Assembly (NCBI GenBank): GCA_946803715.1
Contig: CAMPET010000129.1
Coordinates: 159,596 to 175,703, forward strand
Reading direction: 5' to 3'
Length of the DNA stretch: 16,108 nt
Source of the DNA: Beroe ovata
Taxonomy: Eukaryota > Ctenophora > Nuda > Beroida > Beroidae
The translations under genes were made by a program, and so were the position numbers. The notes below the pieces were generated by a model. It saw only the letters and a list, made by a program, of their open reading frames with translations, searched no databases and was not told the DNA's origin. Shown one piece after another: positions 10,701-16,108 of the stretch (position 1 is its first letter; every line of letters starts with the position of its first letter).

Positions 10701-11985
10701 TAGAAGTGGTATCTTCTTTGGCTGTTACCATGTCAAGATCCTCAGTTTTCATGACATTAAAAGGTGCTGTCGGTCTTTTTTCAGAACTCGTTGTGTAAGT
10801 AAGAGTATAACCGGTATCTTCCTCTACTGTAACCATGTCATCAGTCTGTGTTACCATGTCAACAGTCTGTGTTGTCATGTCAACAGTCTGTGTTACCATG
10901 TCAATAATTTGAGTTGTTGTCATGTCACCAATCTGAGTGGGGGTAGAACTAGAAGTGGAACTTGCAGTGGTATCTTCTTCGGCTGTTTCCAATACCATGT
11001 CAACAGTCGGTGTTATTGTCTTGGAATCGGGTGTGTTTGATGCAGGGGTTGTTTCACTTTCAGTGCTCGGTGAGTTAGAAGACCTGCTACCTTCTCCCGT
11101 CGTGGAAGTGGTAACTTCTTCTGTTGTTACCATGTCAACAGTCTGTGTTACCATGTCAACAATCTGTGTTGTTGTCATGTCAACAATCTGAGTTGTTGTC
11201 ATGTCACCAATCTGTGATGTTGTCGCGAGTTTAGATGTTGTTGGTTTGTATGTTCCACTTTGAGTGCTCGTTGTGGATGCAGAAGTGGAAGTAGATCTGG
11301 AATCTTGTTCTGATGTTGTCTCGACAGCAAACTGATTTGATGTCGTGACATCGGGCACAGTTGCCGGGGTTGGTTCAGTTTCACTCGATATGAGAGTTGA
11401 ACTGGGAGTTGAACTGGTATCGGTTGTTACCATGTCAACAGTCTGTCTTGTTGTGATGATGTTTAGTCCTGTTGTTACGGTGGTTTCAGTGGTTGAAGTT
11501 GACGTTTCAGGGTTTGAAGTTGACGTTTCAGTGTTTGAAGTTGACGTTTTAGTGTTTGAAGTTGACGTTTGAGTGTTTGAAGTTGACGTTTCAGTGTTTG
11601 AAGTTGATGTCGATGTACTAGCTGTTGGTTGCTCTGAAACAAAAAAACAGGTTTGTACGCAACGTATCTAAGAACATAAAATGATTGAATGTTTAGTTAG
11701 AGATTTTGAATCGAATACCTACAAGAGTGGTATTATACCTTCAATACATTCGAAGAGGCCACAGTCGTTTCTTTCGAATTTTTCGTACAACATCTCACAT
11801 CGTGATTGCAAAGTCGTGAATTCACTGGGGTTGTCGAGGAAACCAACACAATCCCCAAAACCAATCCCATTTTCCAAACACAGTCGATTCAATCGAGAAG
11901 TTAGTGATCGGCATCTCTTCTGACCGCTTACTGCCGCCATGATCATGAAAACGAGGAGGAATTGTCTTATCGCATAGCAACCCAT
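4366..11985 (-). CDS. Chimeric secreted matrix metalloproteinase, 15 exons, 1655 aa
   Basis: Exons, in coding order, are 11985-11739, 11633-10512, 10283-9798, 9601-9039, 8900-7786, 7667-7504, 7339-7196, 7099-7004, 6677-6572, 6340-6267, 5970-5754, 5455-5334, 5187-4946, 4774-4625 and 4485-4366. Every junction is GT...AG with matching phase, and the sum is 4968 nt. Approximate layout by residue: signal peptide 1-21; six-Cys module 25-80; Ser/Thr-rich repeat stalk 83-456; novel modules 457-618 and 619-795; acidic linker ~800-910; MMP propeptide ~914-986 with cysteine switch Cys982; novel module ~1000-1178; furin site 1203-1206; catalytic domain 1207-1372; hemopexin propeller 1413-1653. Typical MMPs are about 450-650 aa, so most of the N-terminal 900 residues is extra. 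It should be secreted, since no transmembrane segment or GPI signal is visible. Substrates are unknown. The protease back half is highly confident. The join to the signal peptide and stalk is supported by splice phases only and needs transcripts. Confidence 0.82.
4946..5187 (-). CDS. MMP exon 13: hemopexin blades 2-3
   Basis: It begins GSRVIIIMKERVLIYI, a propeller strand pair, and contains DSRVRSAF, the third blade start, where Ser replaces the more usual Asp-Ala. Two extra cysteines (in KHCVDKTAIC) probably pair with each other. The donor AAG|GTAGGA (phase 0) was chosen over a downstream GTGAGA because only it keeps exon 14 open. Confidence 0.87.
5334..5455 (-). CDS. MMP exon 12: hemopexin blade 1-2
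   Basis: It encodes YTRRSSGEKGVSVYEKVDGY-PKRFPEVF and NDKIDAAFD. The IDAAF motif and the preceding GYPKxF pattern are standard hemopexin-repeat features. The exon is phase 2 in and phase 1 out (GATA|GTGAGT). Its acceptor has a tandem duplicate 33 nt upstream (see findings). Confidence 0.88.
5451..5514. repeat. Tandem duplication over exon 12 splice acceptor
   Basis: Copies at 5451-5483 and 5484-5514 share TATACCTGAGATAAACACGT and end in TTCGNACG. On the coding strand each contains TTTATCTCAG|GTATAC, so there are two equivalent acceptors 33 nt apart. Confidence 0.9.
5754..5970 (-). CDS. MMP exon 11: hinge and hemopexin blade 1
   Basis: The exon follows the catalytic domain with a hinge of about 35 residues. 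It then gives GKC-ITSIDAAF, the start of the first hemopexin blade. Cys1413 is the partner expected to disulfide-bond with the last blade. The blade continues SIFLASLGTVWR. The acceptor is AATTTCGCAG|TT and the donor TGGAG|GTGAAC, phase 2. Confidence 0.88.
5993..6140. repeat. G-rich degenerate tandem repeat in intron 10
   Basis: Degenerate units of the type TTGGGGATTGATTGGGGAT and AAGTTGGGATTG repeat for about 150 bp. Runs of three or four G lie on the plus strand, so the transcript is C-rich. The repeat lies just upstream of the exon 11 acceptor and acts as part of its pyrimidine-rich tract. The GGGG runs could form G-quadruplexes in DNA. Confidence 0.85.
6267..6340 (-). CDS. MMP exon 10: C-terminal helix of catalytic domain
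   Basis: A 74-nt exon encodes FDKEQGFKVTGLDEDDEDALKDHY-G. This matches the final helix of matrixin catalytic domains, where an L..DD...I..LYG pattern is usual. The acceptor is TTCCTAG|A and the donor TATG|GTAACA. Very short exons like this escape simple open-frame scans. Confidence 0.9.
6472..6560. repeat. 12-bp minisatellite in intron 9
   Basis: Six full copies of GTACGTTACCAT and variants lie at 6481-6552, with partial copies on both sides. They sit 10-90 nt inside intron 9 from its 5' splice site. The plus-strand open frame through it, with HVRYHVRYHVRY repeats, is an artefact. Confidence 0.92.
6572..7339 (-). CDS. MMP exons 7-9: zinc metalloprotease core
   Basis: Exons 7339-7196, 7099-7004 and 6677-6572. 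Exon 7 gives the helix TREEIGRAMNVYAQYG and strand NNSNIVFMFMKEGAHADG, with structural-zinc ligands His1278 and Asp1280. Exon 8 gives QKFELGGLDKGHAFSP (His1293) and GEIHFNDYE (His1303, calcium-type Asp1306). Exon 9 gives the catalytic motif HEIGHALGISH (His1327, Glu1328, His1331, His1337) and a Met-turn at Met1345, eight residues after the last His, as in matrixins. The exon 7 donor is GACG|GTATAG and not the open frame beyond it. Only this join restores the HxD...GHAF spacing of the family. All catalytic residues are present, so activity is expected. Confidence 0.95.
7504..7667 (-). CDS. MMP exon 6: furin site and start of catalytic domain
   Basis: The exon is joined through the nearest of three tandem acceptors (TTGCGCAG|GAACC), which completes an Arg codon. 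It encodes NHDVTIPTARIC, then GKRRAKR (cleavage expected after Arg1206), then YRWYPEDNTLTYSYANYSSSAG, the typical first strand of an MMP catalytic domain. The RxKR site predicts activation in the secretory pathway by a furin-type convertase, as known for stromelysin-3, MMP-28 and membrane-type MMPs. NNS and NYS are possible N-glycosylation sites. Confidence 0.9.
7667..7723. repeat. 19-bp triplication over exon 6 splice acceptor
   Basis: On the coding strand, three copies of TAACTTTGYRCAGGAAAAA are adjacent; the last runs into the exon as GGAACC. Each carries a CAG acceptor, 19 nt apart. Only the copy nearest the exon keeps the reading frame. Confidence 0.9.
7786..8900 (-). CDS. MMP exon 5: acidic linker, propeptide with cysteine switch, inserted module
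   Basis: Residues 807-1178. The segment includes an acidic tract (DDGDDDDDGGEGEEG) and then a peptidoglycan-binding-like MMP propeptide: DNVLGYLEYNGFL, then ETIRAFQRFFGYPETGYLTE, matching the family pattern of a FQ...G...TG.L helix set. The cysteine switch reads ANPGCGNRH (Cys982) where most MMPs have PRCGxPD. The Cys and following Gly are kept; Arg, Pro and Asp are not. After it, instead of the protease, come about 190 residues with strand-like segments such as EYYFEVDIGFPTKLR, LFKVRISVKEKRASLLLDG and SSVFVFTLAGKNF. All of this is in one uninterrupted exon, so the switch and insert are certainly contiguous. The donor is TTTAG|GTGGGT, phase 2. Confidence 0.88.
9039..9601 (-). CDS. MMP exon 4: second unknown beta-rich module
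   Basis: The exon enters in phase 1 (acceptor CTGTTTCAG|AT) and leaves in phase 0 (ACG|GTAAGT). It encodes residues 619-806. Strand-like segments include KRFVALIDTPSYEIQ, WSLDIFFGGIDVYIHI and SEISVTITRTEAILDIGLD. It ends in a Pro/Thr-rich linker (STPATTTVSPPDRT). The spacing of ISVTIT...ILDIG resembles segments in exons 3 and 5, so the three modules could be diverged copies of one fold. This is inferred from pattern and not shown by alignment. Confidence 0.72.
9798..10283 (-). CDS. MMP exon 3: 162-residue module of unknown family
   Basis: The exon is symmetrical (phase 1 at both ends) and encodes about one complete domain (residues 457-618, beginning TWIPIPAPRILIK). Alternating hydrophobic segments such as RSVSITLEFFDLYG, LKFSFSARKSG and TVYSIILESRYIDIAI suggest a beta-sandwich. 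Cysteines occur in a GCGGG motif and in HGSCFED. It resembles ConA/galectin/laminin-G-like folds in pattern only; I cannot name a family. The donor CCAA|GTGAGT is strong. Confidence 0.75.
10317..10355. repeat. AT-rich inverted repeat in intron 2
   Basis: TAGTAATTA (10317-10325) and TAATTACTA (10332-10340) form a hairpin with a 6-nt loop. A third related arm, ATTAGTAATTA, follows. It is probably a small repeat remnant with no assigned function. Confidence 0.6.
10512..11633 (-). CDS. MMP exon 2: mucin-like Ser/Thr stalk with 7-aa repeats
   Basis: This single 1122-nt exon (phase 1 to phase 1) is dominated by Thr and Ser with acidic spacers. It carries two repeat families with the same 21-bp period. 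About six copies of ETSTSNT lie at the N-terminal end, and many copies of TTQTVDM and variants (TTTQIVDM, TPTQIGDM, TQTDDM) lie in three super-blocks near 10590-10700, 10820-10940 and 11100-11215. The super-blocks alternate with VTTEEDTTS-type links. Such segments are normally O-glycosylated and extended; that is inferred from composition. The acceptor is TTTGTTTCAG|AG. The donor CAG|GTCGAG is unusual at +3 to +5. Antisense frames through the repeats are artefacts. Confidence 0.82.
10590..11215. repeat. 21-bp coding repeats (TTQTVDM) in super-blocks
   Basis: Units of GTCAACAGTCTGTGTTGTCAT and variants form runs of 3-5 copies near 10600-10690, 10840-10930 and 11130-11210. They are separated by similar GTAGAACTAGAAGTGGTATC-type spacers, so the larger blocks are themselves duplicated. 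All are in frame in exon 2. Confidence 0.88.
11489..11612. repeat. 21-bp coding tandem repeat (ETSTSNT)
   Basis: About six units of the plus-strand form GTTTGAAGTTGACGTTTCAG lie in frame inside MMP exon 2. Substitutions are few, which suggests recent expansion or homogenisation. Confidence 0.9.
11739..11985 (-). CDS. MMP exon 1: signal peptide and six-cysteine module
   Basis: The ATG at 11985 has A at -3 and G at +4. A hydrophobic core FLLVFMIMAAV (residues 9-19) is followed by a likely cleavage site near Ser20-Gly21. The mature part has six cysteines at 25, 36, 46, 63, 75 and 80, an even number that suggests three disulfides in a small compact domain. I do not recognise the family. An overlapping ATG at 11992 is in another frame. 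The exon leaves at GAAG|GTATAA (phase 1), because an in-frame TAG follows. Using this exon as the MMP N-terminus is inferred from phase and adjacency. Confidence 0.7.
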
Positions 11986-12640
11986 GATTCATAGGTCTTC
12001 TGCTTGGGATTTTCAATGATAACGTTCAAAAACTCAAAAAGAACTAAAAATTGAGAGAAGAGAAATTAATTACGCTCATATCCACTCCAGAATGCATTGC
12101 TGAAAGTACTGTAAAGACAAAATTTCCACAAAATCGTATGAAAAATACAAAAGCATTCACCAATCTTGGATTTCTGCAGGCTAAATTCTGCAAAACGAGT
12201 GGAAATACAATTTTGACAAAAGCTCGATATTAAGATCTTTGAATTACATTAAGGTGCCGCCGAATTTTCTTCCTAGCAAACGAACGAAGCAACGTTTCAT
12301 TTATAAATTCAATCTCATGAAATTGAATATGTAATCCAATGGACACTAGACTTTGCTTCAACCTGAAGTTTGATATGTGGCCTGGCGATTTAAGGTTACT
12401 GACGTGAAATGTGTTCTCATCTGTACATAAATGTGGATTCTGCTCTCATTGAGTTTGAAATTCAGAAATCATGGCAGCGCATTGTTTGCTTATCACAGCT
12501 TGTAATGATAACATGACAAGCTGCATGTTCTGAAAATTGCTGTCTCTGATGAAAGGAGAGTGTCGTTGTCACCAATTCATCAGGAATTCTCATTTCATGA
12601 CTCACTTGGCTGTTTTGTGGCTAGTTTTTGGGCGTTTTGT
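11986..12640. promoter_or_regulatory. Upstream/5' UTR region of the metalloproteinase gene
   Basis: AT-rich sequence 5' of the MMP start on the minus strand, with no supported exon. A symmetrical ATTTATAAAT near 12300, about 315 bp upstream of the ATG, could act as a TATA element, but this is weak. An untranslated first exon further upstream cannot be excluded. Confidence 0.3.
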
Positions 12641-13300
12641 GTTCTGGAGCGATTAACCGTTAACGCTTACAATATGTACTCTTATGCTTTGCGCGCGCAC
12701 TAAGAATTTGTTTTCGCGCGCGACGCGAAATTGCATGTGAGCGCCAGATCAACTCATTTTGTGCGACCGGCCCACTATGTGACACTCACACAACTAATTT
12801 TCGAGAAACATGCATCTACCGAATTTCTCATATCGTAGATAAGTCATCTGAGAGTGATTTTGTAACAAATCTCATTCTCTCCCATTTCCCAAATATCTTT
12901 ACTTCCCAAGTCTCTTTCCTTCCCAAATCTCATTCCTTCCCAATTTTCTAAACATAGCCTAACAATTAACATAGAACAACAGAACGTCATGAATGGTGAT
13001 AGGACTCTGAATGAGCGTGAATTTGTAGACTCTAGATTCCAGAATATTAAGTATCCTCATTTCATTCCTTACTCCTCGGTCATCAAGTTCTCATTGTGTT
13101 CCATATGATTTCCATGTCATCATTATGCCACCATGTTATATTCTCCTCTATGCCACAATTCTAAACATCCTATAGTGCTGTATCAGGGTATGATTATAGT
13201 TATACCTTGCCATGTTATTATGGCAGTACCAGTATAAGAATCCGCCAAACACTGAGATATATATAGCGTTATAACCGCACGCGTCCACGTCACTAGAACA
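12641..13300. other. Non-coding region with GCGCGC tract
   Basis: No gene is supported. A short CpG-rich tract with GCGCGC near 12690-12735 resembles those upstream of CK1 alpha. A pyrimidine-rich stretch with repeated CCCAAATCT/CTTCCCAA-like words lies at about 12875-12945. Confidence 0.4.
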
Positions 13301-13334
13301 TCAATTACCATATATACCGTACTAGCCACACAAG

Positions 13335-13415
13335 CACGTGGTCACGTGGCAACGCGTTATCCGTCACGTGCCACGGACTCCGCGCACCGCGTGACTTGAT
13401 CCAGCGCGTCACGTG
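13335..13415. promoter_or_regulatory. Cluster of four CACGTG E-boxes
   Basis: CACGTG palindromes occur at 13335, 13343, 13365 and 13410, three preceded by T (TCACGTG), within 81 bp. CACGTG is the known core site of bHLH-zip factors such as USF, MITF/TFEB and Myc/Max. The cluster is about 1.35 kb upstream of the MMP start. Function is inferred only. Confidence 0.4.
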
Positions 13416-13504
13416 TTTCCATGTCAACCACTGCCAGATGGAGAGAGAGACCTTTGAATCTTTAATCAGGTTTGCCATGCCCACGCCACTGTTATACTTG
13501 TATA

Positions 13505-13590
13505 CACGCACACACACGTCAATATGTGTATGTGTGTCTGCGGTTGTGTTTGTGTGTGCGTGTTTGTGTGTTGTGTGTAGTCGAGTGTGG
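13505..13590. repeat. Imperfect GT/CA-rich microsatellite
   Basis: CACACACA is followed by interrupted TGTGTG runs. The open frame through it is low complexity and not a gene. Confidence 0.8.
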
Positions 13591-15165
13591 ATATATACTA
13601 AAGATTTACAAGAACCAATGAATAGTTTTTATGATGACATACGTACTTGGTTGGCGTAGGAATATATGTTTACCCACGTAGGGTTTATTTTGATATTTAA
13701 CATTGTATCTTTAATTTTGAATAAGCGTTGTACTCACGGATGAGGAAATCACATAGCCCACTTAATTTCACTGCAATCACAGAATATCACAGAGGTTCCA
13801 GGTTCACCCTTTATCCATCGACCAGGTCGTCCAACCTATAACATGCGTGATTTTGATAACGATTTATCGCCCTCTGATAACAGCCCGGCGCGTGTTTGCC
13901 TAAAAATGATCAATCGCATATGCCGCGCGTGGCAAAATGAAATGCAGAGACCATTACTCGAAGATCGTAGTACGGTGTAGGTCAGTTCACTTATTATATA
14001 CTTGGGTATTTAGAGGTGAAAATCGTGGTAAATATTATATCTGTATATTTTACTGGGCTCCTCCATCTTTATACGATCATAGTGGTTTGTTTTGCCTCAG
14101 CAATGCAGAGAAATATAGCCATACCCATTATTTAGTCTAGTCTTAAACTGAAAACATACAATTTGTTTTCCATTAAAAATTCGGTTTTACGAACGCTTGG
14201 TCTCTAACTCTTAGCTTCGACGACTGAATTTGTCAGATTTTCAACGAAATTTCCTTTTTTAAGAAATGAAATTAAAAATTCTTATCCCTGCTGCAAAAAA
14301 ATATCCAGATTTATTCAATACGCACGTGTATGTATTCAAATCCCAAACTTGTTGATGTTTTTTCAAATAAATTTGAATGAAGGTTTCTTACACCTCTCGG
14401 AAAGCAAGTTTCGCTATATAGTGTCCACCCATATTACGCCTCTTCGGTGTATACCATCGTGACCATTCAGTATCTCAGATTCTCTCTTTTTGCCGAAATT
14501 CAGTCATCATAATGGTTGGTCAATTCTTGAAACCCTTGAATAATAGACCGTGTCGTCATTGTTTACCACATAGCATCCGAAACTATACTTGAATCTGTGG
14601 TTCGATCATTCATTATATTGTTTGAATGATCATTTATGTACTTGAGTCACGATCTTGAGTTCCAACATTCATTTACATTTCCATGTCTCTGTATGAGATT
14701 CGTTCTACGGCCATAGATCTAAACAAGGCTCTTTATATACCTAGTGTTTAGTGTTGTCTACTTGCTCATTGTTCTTTGTTCATTGTAATTCCAGTCTATC
14801 CACTATAGCTTCACTATTATACGGGAATTGCCCATCCCCTGATCCTTACTCGTATTGTTACTGCATCCTTGTTTATTGTTCTTTGTTATTTCATGTCTAT
14901 TTATGAGCAATTGCTATTCAATGTTCATTCTTATTCAGTTCCATCAACGTTTTCTTCTGTATTTCTTGCTGGTAGGAAAATTTTAAACCCGTCACTCTGT
15001 GTTGCTGAATTATTAGCCAAATGTTGACCTTTCTGTCCAATATATTTTTCTGTTTGTTGTCCAGATACTATATTTATAGTAAAGCACCTGCAGTTTTGAC
15101 AATATATATATTACCAAGTCACAACGTATTGGGGATATCATGCCACTTGCTTGGAAGTGCTGACA
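13591..15165. other. AT-rich region without a supported gene
   Basis: Both strands were read for conserved motifs, tRNA-like folds and exons with plausible splice sites; none was convincing. Short open frames here have no recognisable domain and no repeat structure. Confidence 0.45.
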
Positions 15166-15770
15166 TTAGTGTGTGTGTGTATGCGTGGGCGTGTGCCATG
15201 TGTCTGTGCATGGGCGTTTGTTGGTGAGTCTTTTAAAAGTTATTATCCCTTCTTCACGAACCTTTCAGTCTCATTATTTTCTGATTTCTATGAGCTCCTC
15301 TCATGGCCCTATGCCGAATATCTGGGATGCTACAGTCTTCAGAGCTAGCATCATCGACAGTACTTTCTCTGAAATACGTGACTACCACGGCACTCCTGCA
15401 ATCAGTGAACACATCACAGAGATTTCTCCAATGAGCTCCGTATTATTATTCTAGTCTTACAGCACGTCGGCCGTGTTAATAATATATCCTTGTAAAATAT
15501 TTCTTTGTGAGTTCTCGACATTATCATATGGACCAGGAAGCTTGTTGGTAAGTAGCAATCCTCTTGCATCATGGTTGGATATTAATCAGACCCCCCACAC
15601 AGGGAGAATTACAGTCTTCCAACCGTAATATAGTTCCGCCTTGATCTTTTTGCTCCTTCATAATACATAGCCTTGCTCCTTCATATATAATCATCATTAG
15701 CTTTTCGTATGCCCACCTAATCAGCATGATTGTGCGGGCAATATATCTTGATAACAAAACAACTTTTGCT
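15166..15770. other. Non-coding, partly GT-rich region
   Basis: A short GT-rich tract lies at about 15168-15225. The rest has no recognisable gene. Overlapping short frames in two phases at 15151-15454 reflect low complexity. Confidence 0.4.
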
Positions 15771-15870
15771 GTTTGTGTGTGAGTGTGTGTGTGTGCTGTG
15801 TCTAAGCTGTGTGTTGGTTTATCTGTGTGTATGTGTGTGCGTGCGTGCGTGTGTTTCTGCGTGCACGCGT
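15771..15870. repeat. Imperfect GT/GC microsatellite
   Basis: TGTGTG runs are interrupted by GTGCGTGCGTGCGTG. Translated products are Cys/Val-rich low-complexity strings and not proteins. Confidence 0.9.
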
Positions 15871-15898
15871 CTGTGTTTATCACAGAACGCAATCTCAT

Positions 15899-15943
15899 CC
15901 ATTGTGTTTGTGTTTCGACCACACGCACACACAAACACAATGG
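15899..15943. repeat. Perfect 15-bp inverted repeat (hairpin)
   Basis: CCATTGTGTTTGTGT (15899-15913) and ACACAAACACAATGG (15929-15943) are exact reverse complements around a 15-nt spacer. It lies beside the GT microsatellite and could be a microsatellite-derived fold-back. Confidence 0.85.
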
Positions 15944-16048
15944 TTCACGTGCGACATTAGCTGAATCATGGTTTTATTCACACAATTGCTGCTCTGAGTG
16001 ATAAGCTGCTGCCACTACAATTGTACTGACAGTTCTGATGGGTGATGG

Positions 16049-16049
16049 T

Positions 16050-16081
<32 letters not shown>

Positions 16082-16108
16082 CTTGTGTGTGTGTGTGTGT
16101 GTGTGTGT
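16049..16108. repeat. GT microsatellite at window end
   Basis: GT runs with two interruptions (TTGT, CTTG) continue to the last base and probably beyond. Confidence 0.95.

Noticed and set aside
10534-11191. Plus-strand Cys/Val-rich repeat proteins (CCHVNSLCCHVNS type)
   Set aside because: They are antisense to the mucin repeat exon. The sense frame has matching splice phases and fits a stalk.
13396-13659. Plus-strand frame with TRTHTSICVCVSAVVFVC
   Set aside because: It is low-complexity GT/CA microsatellite translation.
15173-16001. Several short frames rich in Cys, Val and His
   Set aside because: All run through GT-rich microsatellites in more than one phase. There is no start context, splice signal or domain.

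Overview
The window is nuclear DNA from a metazoan, most likely a marine-type invertebrate. Coding stretches are broken by short GT...AG introns (about 74-326 bp), there are poly(A) signals rather than bacterial signals, and the two protein families found are animal-type. Phylum cannot be assigned from the sequence alone. All supported genes lie on the minus strand.

Layout, left to right. Positions 1-1927 hold a GT microsatellite and no supported gene. Positions 1928-3258 hold a complete four-exon casein kinase 1 alpha gene (337 aa). Positions 3259-4365 are intergenic, with GCGCGC-rich upstream sequence and a small fold-back transposon (MITE) flanked by an exact 8-bp target-site duplication. 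Positions 4366-11985 hold one large gene that I assembled from 15 phase-compatible exons (4968 nt, 1655 aa). It encodes a secreted matrix metalloproteinase (MMP) with a very unusual front half. Positions 11986-16108 are non-coding as far as I can see, with a CACGTG cluster at 13335-13415 and several GT-rich microsatellites up to the window end.

The MMP gene is the main discovery. Its inferred domain order is: signal peptide; a new six-cysteine module; a Ser/Thr-rich mucin-like stalk of 7-residue repeats; two large predicted beta-rich modules; an acidic linker; an MMP propeptide with an altered cysteine switch (PGCGNRH); a further roughly 200-residue module; a furin site (RRAKR); a zinc metalloprotease domain (HEIGHALGISH plus Met-turn); and a four-bladed hemopexin propeller closed by a Cys pair. 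The module between the cysteine switch and the furin site has no counterpart in MMPs known to me. The gene also shows tandem duplications exactly over two of its 3' splice sites, one of which would insert 11 residues in frame.

The two genes are in the same orientation, about 1.1 kb apart, and nothing suggests a functional link. CK1 alpha is a general intracellular signalling kinase. The MMP is predicted to be a secreted, mucin-tethered matrix or mucus protease.
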